A DNA stretch of 49,595 nt from Planctomycetota bacterium (GTDB lineage Bacteria; Planctomycetota; Phycisphaerae; WQYP01), in assembly GCA_021831565.1 (NCBI GenBank), contig JAKBMM010000015.1, positions 1 to 49,595 of the forward strand, given 5' to 3'. The notes under the pieces were generated by a model. That model saw only the letters and a list, made by a program, of their open reading frames with translations, was not told where the DNA came from and ran no database searches. Positions 28,145 to 39,916 of the stretch are shown here, in pieces (the first letter of the stretch is position 1; every line of letters begins with the position of its first letter). A program made the position numbers and the translations under genes.

Positions 28145-29067
28145 GGTTTTTCTCCCGCATCGGCGGACGCCGCGGCCGCGCCGTGAATCAGGCGGGCCAG
28201 CAACCGCACCTGCCGATCCGCCGCCAATGAAAGCATTTCAAAATTCGCCGCCGTGATGAGAAAAATGCGATGATGGACCGCCGCGGGAATCGGCAGGCGT
28301 CTCCAGGCGGCAAGGCGCGGATCATTCGGTCCCTCCTGGCGTGGTTGGCCCGGAGCGGCGATCAATAAAATCTGCGGCGCCAGCCGAACCAGCGTTCCCC
28401 GGTCAATCGCCGGATAACCCGAGCCGACTTTTTCCGCCGCATTCATTCCGCCGGCAAGTGAAATCATCTGATTCAGGAATGTGTCCGTTCCCACGATCCG
28501 TATCGGACTTGTGCCGATAAGCAGCGCCACCGCGGGATGGGATCCGCGGGCGTATCGCCGGGAAATCTGGCGCAGATTCCGTTGCAGCCGCCGCCACCGC
28601 CGTTGCGCCGCCGGCAGGCGACCGGCGGCTTTTCCGAGCATTCGCACGGTATGGTAAAGCCCGCGCAGCGTATTCAAGTTGATGTTTAGAATGCGGAAGT
28701 GATGTTGGCGGGCCAGGGCAATAAGTCGCGGCGGTATGCGGAGGCGCGATCGTTGAATCACCAGGGCTGTCGGATGCAGCCGCAAAAGTGTTTCGTAATC
28801 AATGTGCAGGTAATTGCCCACGACGGGCAGACGCCGCAGAGCCGGTGGAAGCAGCGGCCGGTCGTAGGATGAAACGCCGACCAGAAGTTTCGCCGCGCCA
28901 ATCTGCAGGAGGATGTCGGTCGCGGCGGGCACGATGCTGACAATGCGCGGAACGGCGGATTGGCCGGCGGCGACGGTGGAATGCCGGCAGGCCGGGCAGG
29001 CTGTGAGCCATATCGCCGCTAGGCTGCACCCCAGGATCAACCGCCCCCGAAACATCATGCAATTCAT
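28141..29067 (-). CDS. ABC importer substrate-binding lipoprotein, BtuF/FecB type
   Basis: A 308-residue periplasmic binding protein. The start at 29067 gives a lipoprotein signal with the lipobox LTAC; the frame upstream is open but not protein-like. The mature part has the class III binding-protein pattern: RIVSIVPAATDILLQIGAAK, then VVGNYLHIDYETLLRLHPTA, GSGYPAIDRGTLVRLAPQIL and a Pro/Ala-rich C terminus. It delivers ligand to the permease encoded next. No cobalamin riboswitch was recognised upstream, which leaves the substrate open. Confidence 0.88.
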   Translation of the reverse strand: MNCMMFRGRLILGCSLAAIWLTACPACRHSTVAAGQSAVPRIVSIVPAATDILLQIGAAKLLVGVSSYDRPLLPPALRRLPVVGNYLHIDYETLLRLHPTALVIQRSRLRIPPRLIALARQHHFRILNINLNTLRGLYHTVRMLGKAAGRLPAAQRRWRRLQRNLRQISRRYARGSHPAVALLIGTSPIRIVGTDTFLNQMISLAGGMNAAEKVGSGYPAIDRGTLVRLAPQILLIAAPGQPRQEGPNDPRLAAWRRLPIPAAVHHRIFLITAANFEMLSLAADRQVRLLARLIHGAAAASADAGEKP

Positions 29068-29223
29068 GTTAAAAGCGGCGGTGGGAAATCTCAAACCGGA
29101 GGATATACCGCGTGCCCCAAATGCAATAAACCCGGCCCGAAAATTTTGGAGCTTCCGGCCGCCGGCCACGTGGACGATCGGCCGGCGCGGGAATTGTCCT
29201 CCATCAGCGGGTAGAATAAGGGC

Positions 29224-29892
29224 ATGTTCACGGGATTGGTACAAGCGGTTGGACGAATCAGGCAAATGCGGGAAACGCCGGCGGGTAGAAGGATCGTCGT
29301 CGATCTGGCGGAACTGGGCCAGGCAAAGGCCGCGCCAATTAAACCCGGCCAAAGCATTGCCGTTTCAGGGGTGTGCCTGACGGTTGCCGAATTGCCGGCG
29401 CCGGCGGAGGCGGGTTTTGATGTGGTCGCGCAAACCCTGCGCCGAACCACGCTCGGTGCTAAAAACACCGGGGATGCGGTGAATCTGGAGTTGAGTTTGT
29501 GCGTCGGCGACGCCCTCGGCGGGCATTTTGTCCAGGGACACGTCGAGGATGTCAGCCGCGTGCTGCGCGTGGAGACGAATCCCGCCGACTGGATGGTCAC
29601 ATTCGAATTGCCCCGCGCGGGCCGGGAAGCGATTCTTCCCCGGGGAAGCGTGGCGATTGACGGCGTGAGCATGACAGTGGCCGACGTCGCCGGCGATTGC
29701 TTCCGTGTCGCGGTGATTCCCACCACGCGCGAAAAAACCACGCTGGGACTGCTGCGCGGCGGCGAAGTAGTCAACATTGAAAGCGACATTCTCACCCGCA
29801 CGGTGGTGTACTACCTGGCGCGGTTCGGCCGCGGGAGTTTTTTACCCGGAACCTCACCCTGGGAACCGGAACCGGCTGGAACCACGCCATGA
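29224..29892 (+). CDS. ribE: Riboflavin synthase alpha chain
   Basis: Converts two 6,7-dimethyl-8-ribityllumazine molecules to riboflavin. The 222-residue product has the family N terminus MFTGLVQAVGRI and the duplicated lumazine-binding domains. The first contains SIAVSGVCLTVAEL and the second contains GSVAIDGVSMTVADV and IPTTREKTTLG. The GGHFVQGHVEDVSRV motif links the halves. An AAGGG site precedes the ATG. Its stop overlaps the pdxA start (ATGA), so two cofactor genes are coupled. No FMN riboswitch was recognised upstream. Confidence 0.96.
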   Translation: MFTGLVQAVGRIRQMRETPAGRRIVVDLAELGQAKAAPIKPGQSIAVSGVCLTVAELPAPAEAGFDVVAQTLRRTTLGAKNTGDAVNLELSLCVGDALGGHFVQGHVEDVSRVLRVETNPADWMVTFELPRAGREAILPRGSVAIDGVSMTVADVAGDCFRVAVIPTTREKTTLGLLRGGEVVNIESDILTRTVVYYLARFGRGSFLPGTSPWEPEPAGTTP

Positions 29893-31007
29893 GCGCAACA
29901 GACGAATACTTGCCGACCATTGGCGTTACGATGGGTGATCCCGCCGGCGTGGGGGCGGAGGCGATCGTCAAGGCGCTGGCCGATCCGGCGATCCGCCGGC
30001 AGGGTCGTTTCGTGGTTTTCGGATTTAATGAACTGATGGCGTATTGCGCCGATCTGGCGGAATTGGAACCGTTCTGGTGGCGCGATCAGCATGAAAAAAT
30101 TCGGTCCTACGATCATGACGTGGTGGTGTTGGATTACGACGAATACTCGTTCCTGGGAATGGACGTCAAGGCGCCCTCGAAAGAGTGCGGAATGGCGTCG
30201 ATGCGTTTCGTGCTCGACGCGTTGGAGGCGGCCAAAAAACGCCGGATCGACGCCCTGGTTACCGGTCCGATCTGCAAGGAAAGCTGGCGACTTGCCGGCT
30301 ACCACCGCTGGCCCGGGCACACGGAGTTGCTCGCCGAGCGAACCGGCGCACGCCGTTACGCCATGATGTTCGTTGCCCCGCCGCGCGGCGCCCCGGCGGC
30401 CCCCGCCACGGGTACGCCCGGCGCCTCCAATGGCCTTTTCGCTTCTCACAAAGGCCTGCGCGTGGTGCTGTGCACCATTCACGAGGCGCTCTTTGAACTG
30501 CGGCACAGTTTCAAAATCGGAACGGTCTTCGACCCGATTGATTTGGCGCATCGCGCGCTGCGCGAATGGTTTGGAATCGAAAATCCCCGCATGGCGGTCT
30601 GCGGCCTCAATCCGCACGCCGGTGAAAACGGACAGTTCGGCGATGAAGAAAAAAGGATCATCGCGCCGGCGATTCTCATGGCCCGTCAGCAGGGAATGGA
30701 CGTTCAGGGGCCATTTCCCGCGGACAGCATCTTCTACAAAGCGGCCCAGGGGGCGTATGACTTGGTAGTCGCCATGTATCATGACCAGGGACTTATACCC
30801 GTCAAACTGCTGGATTTTTCGGGAAGCGTGAATCTGACTCTTGGCCTGCCCATTGTGCGGACCAGTGTGGATCACGGAACGGCTTTCGATATCGTGGGAA
30901 AAAACAAAACGGATCCGGCAAGCATGAAGGCCGCCCTGGCCATGGCCTGCCGCATCGCCCGGCGGGTTCATGCCGAGCGGGTGCGCAATTCCGCCGACCG
31001 AGAATAA
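29889..31007 (+). CDS. pdxA: 4-hydroxythreonine-4-phosphate dehydrogenase
   Basis: NAD-dependent oxidation in the DXP-dependent pyridoxal phosphate pathway. The 372-residue product starts with TIGVTMGDPAGVGAEAIVKAL and has the metal-binding His residues in PGHTELLAERTG, YHDQGLIPVKLL and RTSVDHGTAFDI. It is about 35-40 residues longer than usual. Part of this is an Ala/Pro-rich insert (PPRGAPAAPATGTPGASNG, about 164-182) after the MMFVA strand. It is coupled to ribE by an ATGA overlap and is the last housekeeping gene before the defence island. Confidence 0.95.
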   Translation: MSATDEYLPTIGVTMGDPAGVGAEAIVKALADPAIRRQGRFVVFGFNELMAYCADLAELEPFWWRDQHEKIRSYDHDVVVLDYDEYSFLGMDVKAPSKECGMASMRFVLDALEAAKKRRIDALVTGPICKESWRLAGYHRWPGHTELLAERTGARRYAMMFVAPPRGAPAAPATGTPGASNGLFASHKGLRVVLCTIHEALFELRHSFKIGTVFDPIDLAHRALREWFGIENPRMAVCGLNPHAGENGQFGDEEKRIIAPAILMARQQGMDVQGPFPADSIFYKAAQGAYDLVVAMYHDQGLIPVKLLDFSGSVNLTLGLPIVRTSVDHGTAFDIVGKNKTDPASMKAALAMACRIARRVHAERVRNSADRE

Positions 31008-31055
31008 ATTTCTAACCGTTCGTGGGCCAGAACAGCGGAATTATTTCCATTGGTC

Positions 31056-34448
<3,393 letters not shown>

Positions 34449-34480
34449 GTATTAGCCCCGGGTTTGTAAATCCAGACAAT

Positions 34481-34523
34481 ACCCTTATTACTACCCTTAT
34501 TTAAGGGTATCACTACCCTTATT
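34481..34523. repeat. Three ACCCTTATT iterons between fic and the DUF499 gene
   Basis: Direct copies at 34481-34489, 34493-34501 and 34515-34523, with a partial inverted copy (AAGGGTAT) between the last two. They straddle the fic stop codon and lie just upstream of the DUF499 start. They may be an operator or a decayed repeat; nothing else supports a function. Confidence 0.5.
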
Positions 34524-35570
34524 CAGACCCGTTCTCTCCCAACGTGCTCCAGCACCGTGGCCGAACGACCGCAATTCGCCAGCCGCTTTCATTTGTCGCA
34601 AGATACTTCGAATCCAGTCGCGTCCCACTGCGGGGCAAGCACGTTCCAAATCAGCTACTCGAAAGCTACCCTGCTGACGATAAATCGCCTGTCGCACCAA
34701 TTCCGCTTTAGCGCCCAGCGGCTCCGCAATCTCTCCGACGCGCTGCTCAAATTCCTTGTAAGCCTCCTTGAGCACCCATAAGACATAATTGACAAATGGA
34801 CAGGGATTGTGCCGACCTTCATGCCAGCCCTGAGAGCTTTGCTCCAGTGTTTCGTAATACCGCTGCTTGTTCTGCTCGATCAACCGCTCAAGACTGATAT
34901 ATCTGCCGACTTCGGCCCCGGCGTGGTATGCCTGTTGGAGCATGAGCAGCCTGGAGACTCGTCCGTTGCCGTCGCGAAACGGATGGATACATAAAAAGTC
35001 CAATGCGAAGCCGGCCAGGACTACCAGCGGATTAACTCTCCGATCCCGCAACAGGCTGCCCCATCGTTCAACGAGTTCCACCACTGCCGTTTCAGTCGCC
35101 GGGCCGGCTTCCACCGGCATGAACCGCACTCGGCTGCGGCCGTCGGAAAATCGCTCAATGATCGGTTCGGTCTTTTGTTTATATTTGCCGGTATCCCATA
35201 TTTCGCCGCGCGCCAATTGATGCAATCGGCGGATGTTGGATTCCGTCACCGGCAGCGATGCGCCTTCACGATGGATCAGGTCCAACGCGGCCCGGTACCC
35301 GCGCACTTCCTCCTCGTCACGATCCTTCAGTACGGGCGAACCGAAAATTAACGTGGCCACCCGCTTTTGATCTACCTCTACACCTTCTATGCGATTGGAG
35401 GACACGGCGCTTTCGACCAATGCATGCTCCCGCAGGACTTTCAGCTTTTCGGGTGATTGCCGGGTAAACAATTCCTGCCTGCCCAGCGCCAGGCCCAGAT
35501 CGCCAACCAGCCATGTGTTGGCCAACGGTACGGTGGCCGCCGCATCAGAAAATAGGCGCAGAGTCATCAT
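34497..35570 (-). CDS. Fic family protein (predicted AMP-transferase, self-inhibited class)
   Basis: A 357-residue protein with the Fic motif HPFRDGNGRVSRL (about 195-207), which uses its His to transfer AMP or another nucleotide moiety to a target hydroxyl. An N-terminal helix carries SSNRIEG, which fits the (S/T)xxxE(G/N) inhibitory motif; this suggests a class II, self-inhibited enzyme. The C-terminal region resembles a winged helix (FRVADLERACPAVGRDWIRSILRQM). The ATG at 35570 overlaps the stop of the methyltransferase gene. It is inserted between the methylase and ATPase genes of the trio, so it may be a regulator or toxin-like accessory of the defence operon. Confidence 0.85.
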   Translation of the reverse strand: MMTLRLFSDAAATVPLANTWLVGDLGLALGRQELFTRQSPEKLKVLREHALVESAVSSNRIEGVEVDQKRVATLIFGSPVLKDRDEEEVRGYRAALDLIHREGASLPVTESNIRRLHQLARGEIWDTGKYKQKTEPIIERFSDGRSRVRFMPVEAGPATETAVVELVERWGSLLRDRRVNPLVVLAGFALDFLCIHPFRDGNGRVSRLLMLQQAYHAGAEVGRYISLERLIEQNKQRYYETLEQSSQGWHEGRHNPCPFVNYVLWVLKEAYKEFEQRVGEIAEPLGAKAELVRQAIYRQQGSFRVADLERACPAVGRDWIRSILRQMKAAGELRSFGHGAGARWERTGLNKGSDTLK

Positions 35571-35838
35571 TTGAACATTTCCTCCTGGGTTTGCGGGGGG
35601 GTGAGCGCTCCCCGCGCCAGCTTGCTGATCTCCGGCCAGGCGATGACCAGGCTGTTGTAGGCCAGGGCTTCGGCGGCCCATTTCTTGCGTTCGCAGACAT
35701 TGTAAAGCCGATAGGCCAGATCACGCGCGGCTTCGCCGACCGACCCAAGCCGGCGGAGCATATCGCCGGCCGCCACTTCGCCGCCGGTGTCCAAGGCGCG
35801 AATTAAATGCTGCACAACTTCCCAATGGGCCGGGGGGG

Positions 35839-35879
35839 ACGGGCCTTCCGCCCGACGATCGTCGGCCTGGAAGGCCGAC
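35839..35879 (-). repeat. REP-like palindromes in the methyltransferase gene (3' end)
   Basis: One degenerate hairpin (35839-35856) and one full hairpin GTCGGCCTGGAAGGCCGAC (35861-35879), flanked by G and C tracts. They are read in frame as part of the methyltransferase C terminus. Confidence 0.8.
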
Positions 35880-36513
35880 CCCCGCTTCCATGTTGTCGGG
35901 AGTTCATCGCGCTTCAGCAGGCGCACTTTGCCAGCGCGGGCGGCGATGATGCCCGCTTCCACCAGGCCGTTGACCGCGGTGTTTTTGGCGCGGCTGAGTG
36001 TTTCCGCTTCCCCGAATGGGCCATCTTCCATACCGAACTGTTCGAACCAGGCCACCGCCCAGCGCGTATCGGGATCGAATTCGCCTTCCTGCTCGGCCAG
36101 CACTTCATCGAGCATCTGGTTGATAAGCCCCAGCGCCTGTCGCACGGTCATGGATGATCCGTCGGCTTCCATAACCTTCGAGTAGCGCGTAAAAATAGCC
36201 ATTCCCGGCCCGATGGCGGCTTGCGCCAGATCGACCGGGGCTATATTGCCGGCCTGCAAATGGCGGAGGGCATCCGGCAATTCGCGTTTGAGCGCGGCAA
36301 GAAATTCGCGCCGCGTGGCGAGAGGAGCGTCGATTGCGCGCGGGCGGCAGGAAAGAACAATGGAAGATGCCAGGGCGTTGGTACCAATGCCGATACTGCG
36401 CGCACCGCGCTCCGTGCGCATTGGCCACGTTCCATCAACCGAAAAACCCGAGCGAATCAAGCCCTCTAGCATAGTTTCCCAGCCGGTGGAGGAAATGTGA
36501 ATGGCTTGGCTTT

Positions 36514-36619
36514 GGGGGTCGGGCATCAGGGGGTCGGGCATCTTGCCCGACTCTGAATCAGTTAATAGTCGGGCTGGAAGCCCGACCCCCGTTGGGGGCT
36601 GGCGGCCAGGATGGCCGCC
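36514..36619 (-). repeat. REP-like palindrome cluster in the methyltransferase gene
   Basis: A half unit (36514-36528) is followed by three hairpins: GTCGGGCATCTTGCCCGAC (36533-36551), GTCGGGCTGGAAGCCCGAC (36568-36586) and GGCGGCCAGGATGGCCGCC (36601-36619). The last has changed both arms in step, keeping the stem. Confidence 0.85.
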
Positions 36620-37308
36620 CCCCGGATCTCCTTCCGCGGTTTCCTCCGACTGTTTGAAGGCGTAGAAAACCGTCAGCGGGTAATCCGCGTGGCCGGCGGC
36701 GCGCATGGCCTCGAACGCCTTGCCGAGTCCCTGCTCGAAAAACTGTTGGGCTTTTTGTTTGCTGCCGCCGTGGCGGTAGGGCGAAGAGATCAGTTCGTCT
36801 GCCTTGGGCGTAAGCAAGGTTTTGAAAAGATCGGGATAAATATCACCTAACGATCGCCGGAGCCAGACGTAAAAAAAATCGCTTAAATCGGCGTAGCCGA
36901 TGTTGTCGTAATAAGGCGGGTCAGTTGAAATCAATAGGCTCGGCTCATTCTGTCGCTCCGCCGCCGCGGACGACTGGATCACGTGGGCTGCAGCGGATGC
37001 CGGCAGTTGCAGGAGGGCAAGCGCCGTCCACTCCACCGCAGCACTCCAATTTGCAGTCGACGTACTGAGAGGATTACACTCACAGTAATCCCACGTCATT
37101 GGTAGCGCCTGCCGTGCAAAGCAACCTCGGATGAACTCTGCGGATGACGACCAAGTAGCCACGGTGCACCAATAATCGGCTGATTTATCCACCGCAAACG
37201 CCAAATACGTCGCCACGGCGTCGGCGTAGGCTTGGGGGCCGGTGCCGCCTTGGTCAATGCCGCGTGAATCCCATGGGGGTTGATCTCCTGGGTGTCGACC
37301 TTCTGGGG

Positions 37309-37434
37309 GGCGGGCGTCTCGCCCGCCAATTGCTTCCGTCTGGCAAGATGCCCAACCCCATTTTTGATCCAGAGTCGGGCCGGATGGGGGTCGGCCTTCC
37401 AGGCCGACATTCGAAGTCGGGCAAGATGCCCGAC
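37309..37434 (-). repeat. REP-like cluster downstream of the RAYT domain
   Basis: Full hairpins are GGCGGGCGTCTCGCCCGCC (37309-37327), GTCGGCCTTCCAGGCCGAC (37390-37408) and GTCGGGCAAGATGCCCGAC (37416-37434, followed by CCCCC). Degenerate units lie at about 37280 and 37340. All are in the methyltransferase frame. Confidence 0.85.
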
Positions 37435-37952
37435 CCCCATTATTCATGATGTACATTGATGTCTTTTGGACATCCGTCTGATCCCGCATATAACGATCAA
37501 AATAGTCATCCTGCCAGAATGGGCCGGAGCGCCCCAATAATTGATTGCACTCCTTGGCCGTAAATGATTTCCAGGAATGCAAAATGTTGGCAAGGCGCTG
37601 CCCTTCCTGCGGCACAAAAAGTACATGCACATGATTGGGCATGATGCACCAGGTATGCAGGTGGTAGCGCTCGCCATCAAAATGCTCAAGCGCCGCTTGG
37701 ATCACATCGGCGATGGCTGGTTCGCCAAGCCAGCCCGGGCCGTGGCCGCGATCGAGCTCTGCTTCCAGCTTTTCCCGGTACTGCTCGGAAGTTATCTGGC
37801 CCGAAGCAAGCTCCTGCTTGGCGCGGGCCAGGTACTCCGCAGGCAGACTTCCGGCGAGCCGGAAGGTAACGTGTTGCAGTTTGCCGGGTTGGTCGAAGTG
37901 CGGAGGATGCTTTTCGCCGCGGCGATAGAAGCCCTTGGGAGGCGGGCCTTCT

Positions 37953-38073
37953 GGGGGTCGGCCTTCAGGGGGTCGGGCGTCTCGCCCGACATCTACCTCC
38001 AGAGTCTGGCTGGTTGGGGGTCGGCCATCTTGGCCGACAATCTCAGCATTTACCGTCGGGCAAGATGCCCGAC
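37953..38073 (-). repeat. REP-like cluster upstream of the RAYT domain
   Basis: A half unit lies at 37953-37967. Hairpins follow at 37972-37990 (GTCGGGCGTCTCGCCCGAC), 38020-38038 (GTCGGCCATCTTGGCCGAC) and 38055-38073 (GTCGGGCAAGATGCCCGAC). Together with the downstream cluster they bracket the transposase as in a REP-RAYT locus. Confidence 0.88.
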
Positions 38074-38702
38074 CCCCTACCCGCGCGTCGGCCAATACCT
38101 TCTCACGGGCTTCTTTGACCAGATCGCTGAACGTGGTCAGCGCGGTCAGTTGGCGCGGGGTGAAAAGGTCACCTATATTTGGCATCCCATACGCTGGTGT
38201 CTGGAAATTGCGGTGTTTAACGGGGAGTTGGCAATCCGGCCGCCAAGTCGGCGTGGCCGATTCCGCTGCCCCGACATGCGATTCCAGCGGTGACAGATAT
38301 ACTCGGCCTCGCGTGCCCTCTGCGACAATCGCCATGAGCCGCTGGCTCATCCGCCCGGCCTTGCCTTCGGCGCGGACGTGCGTGAACGGCATCGGTGAAT
38401 CGCTGAGAGCACACCGACCGCCCTTCCGCCCAATCGTGCCGATTCCCGGGTCAAATCCCTCCGACGGCTTGCCCACACGCACTTCAAAACGGTAGCTGTT
38501 ATTTTCCCGGTCAATGATCGGTTCGACCCACGCTTCTTTGCCTTTTTTGGTGGAAAGCCAGAAGGACCGCACCAGCGGTACATGGGCACCGCCCACAGCC
38601 GGATTCGGGCTGGCGACTGTTCTGGCCCAGATCCACGCGATGACTGTAAGCTCTTGGCCGAGGTACGGCTCAAGATCAGGCCGAATGGGGAGCCTCTTGG
38701 GG

Positions 38703-38792
38703 GTCGGCCATCCTGGCCGACAGTTAAAGTCGGACTGGCTGGGGGTCGGCCTTCCAGGCCGACGTTCTCCAGAATCGGGCGAGACGCCCGAC
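38703..38792 (-). repeat. REP-like triple palindrome in the methyltransferase gene (5' part)
   Basis: Hairpins lie at 38703-38721, 38745-38763 and 38774-38792, flanked by G and C tracts. The spacing and the spacer sequences (AGTTAAAGTCGG, GTTCTCCAGA) match the block at 34234-34323 in the DUF499 gene. It adds about 34 residues after VWGSKWGSGV. Confidence 0.9.
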
Positions 38793-39125
38793 CCCCATTT
38801 TGACCCCCAGACCATTTCTTCCGTTATTTTTATTTTCGGATACAGGTGGCCAATTCTTTTCTCGGCTTCGTCGCGCATCCACTTCCCATAATAGCGCACA
38901 TCTTCAGCCAGTCCTTGTGCACCTTTCCAGCCATCCTTCAGCCGCGCATTGGATTCCGGATTCACCGGCGGCTTGCTGGCAAACTTCGGCGGAATTTCGA
39001 TCAGTGCCTTGGTAATCAGAACGGGAACCGGATTCAAATCGCTGCCGTACGCCCGTAGTCCCAGCCGCTGGGCTTCCAGCGGGATTGATCCGCCGCCGCA
39101 GAAGGGGTCGAGTACAGGCGGGGCG

Positions 39126-39319
39126 GGGCCTGTGACAGTTTCTGCAACCGGATAAGTTTGGGGGTAACCGTTCACGGGCCAAAAATCGCTTAAAATCAAA
39201 GAAATAATGTGGAATCTGAAGTTTATGGGGCATAAAAATCACAAAAAAAGTGCTCTGCAAAGCAAAAAGTGGCGTTTTTTTGCTGATTACGCCACTTTTG
39301 CAGAAACTGTCACAGGCCC
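39126..39319. mobile_element. 194-bp MITE with inverted ends and 9-bp target duplication
   Basis: The ends are perfect inverted repeats of about 22 bases, beginning GGGCCTGTGACAGTTTCTGC, at 39126 and 39319. They are flanked by direct copies of GGCGGGGCG (39117-39125 and 39320-39328), the target duplication. There is no transposase gene inside, so it is a non-autonomous element moved by an unseen transposase; the family is not recognised. It is AT-rich compared with the host gene and splits the methyltransferase after codon 163. Confidence 0.92.
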
Positions 39320-39829
39320 GGCGGGGCGTGTTCGATGAGAAATTGGTTGACATTTTCCGACTTGGCCAAACGGCAAACATAATTCCAGGATTTTTCACGG
39401 CAAATGGTCTGGTGTCTGGACCATTCCTTGGTGTCGTATATTTTGCGCGAGGCGATGCAAGCGGCAATTTCGGCACGGGCTTGATTGAGCACTTTTTCGT
39501 TATTGGAATTTTCCCATCTGACCAGTTCCTCGATCAGGCTGAAAAGCTCGGCGCGGCGCACACCGGCGCGGTCTTCATCGACTGTTCCATCAGCTTTACG
39601 AAACGACGGATCAGAATCCGGATCATCCACCAGCGAAGCAAACAGCACCGCCCGGCAAGCCGCCAACGGCCGCCGCGCCCACCAAAGATGCAGTGTGGAC
39701 GGATGCCCATGCCGGATGGATTTTTCGCGCGCCGATTCGCGATTGATCGCCTCCAGCGGCAAGGCGACTTCGATGAGCTTTTTGCGGTAGGCGGTCACTG
39801 GCGACTCCATAGTATTTTATTCAGCCATT

Positions 39830-39873
39830 GGAATTGCGCCGGAATTGCACCGGCGCAATTCCGGCGCAATTCC
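39830..39873 (-). promoter_or_regulatory. Perfect 19-bp hairpin in the leader of the methyltransferase gene
   Basis: GGAATTGCGCCGGAATTGC (39830-39848) is followed after ACCGGC by its exact reverse complement (39855-39873). In the minus-strand mRNA this hairpin ends 19 bases before the methyltransferase ATG, in the only sizeable gap (106 bases) of the island. It could attenuate transcription or hide the start; no T tract follows. Confidence 0.7.
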
Positions 39874-39916
39874 GATCCTGCATAAGTTACGCTATTAGCA
39901 TTAGTTAGAGCGTCCA

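Larger units (their letters stand above)
37265..38078 (-). mobile_element. REP-flanked RAYT (Y1 transposase) nested in frame in the methyltransferase
   Basis: An insert of about 814 bases lies between the conserved methylase segments KVLADA and DQGGTGPQAYADAVATYLAF. Its core (about 37937-37445) encodes a REP-associated tyrosine transposase. The N terminus is FYRRGEKHPPHFDQPGK and HVTFRLAGSLP. The HUH motif is MPNHVHVLFV (ATG codon at 37642). The catalytic Tyr is in WQDDYFDRYMRD (codon 37502-37504), followed by a KTSMYIMNN end. RAYTs move or copy REP hairpins as single-stranded DNA. REP clusters lie on both sides (37309-37434 and 37953-38073). No start codon precedes the domain within the insert and no stop follows it, so it can only be made as part of the methyltransferase. 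Confidence 0.88.
35567..39810 (-). pseudogene. DUF1156 DNA methyltransferase, interrupted by a MITE and carrying an in-frame RAYT
   Basis: The N-terminal 166 codons (39810 to 39310) read as a DUF1156 protein ([20 protein letters not shown], then [20 protein letters not shown]). They end in an early stop within a 194-base insertion (39126-39319). The remainder, open from a TTG at 39199 inside the insertion, contains methylase motif I (DPFCGGGSIPLEAQRLGL) and motif IV (STDPPYYDNIGYADL), with an AFVEFYG-free C terminus ending in QTQEEMFK. Deleting the insertion and one 9-base duplication restores a frame of 1346 codons. Five REP clusters and a RAYT domain of about 170 residues are also read in frame; without them the size approaches the usual 950-1000. 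The enzyme is predicted to methylate DNA and mark self in an Hma-like system. No clear ribosome site precedes 39810. Function is probably impaired. Confidence 0.85.

Noticed and set aside
29068-29223. Cobalamin or FMN riboswitch between the btuF-like and ribE genes
   Set aside because: No B12-box or FMN-element consensus was found on either strand; only a GC-rich 8-bp stem (29160-29187) is present.
37265-38078. Intein or homing endonuclease in the methyltransferase
   Set aside because: The insert lacks splice-junction residues (Cys/Ser start, His-Asn end) and LAGLIDADG or HNH motifs; it has the HUH and Tyr motifs of a RAYT.
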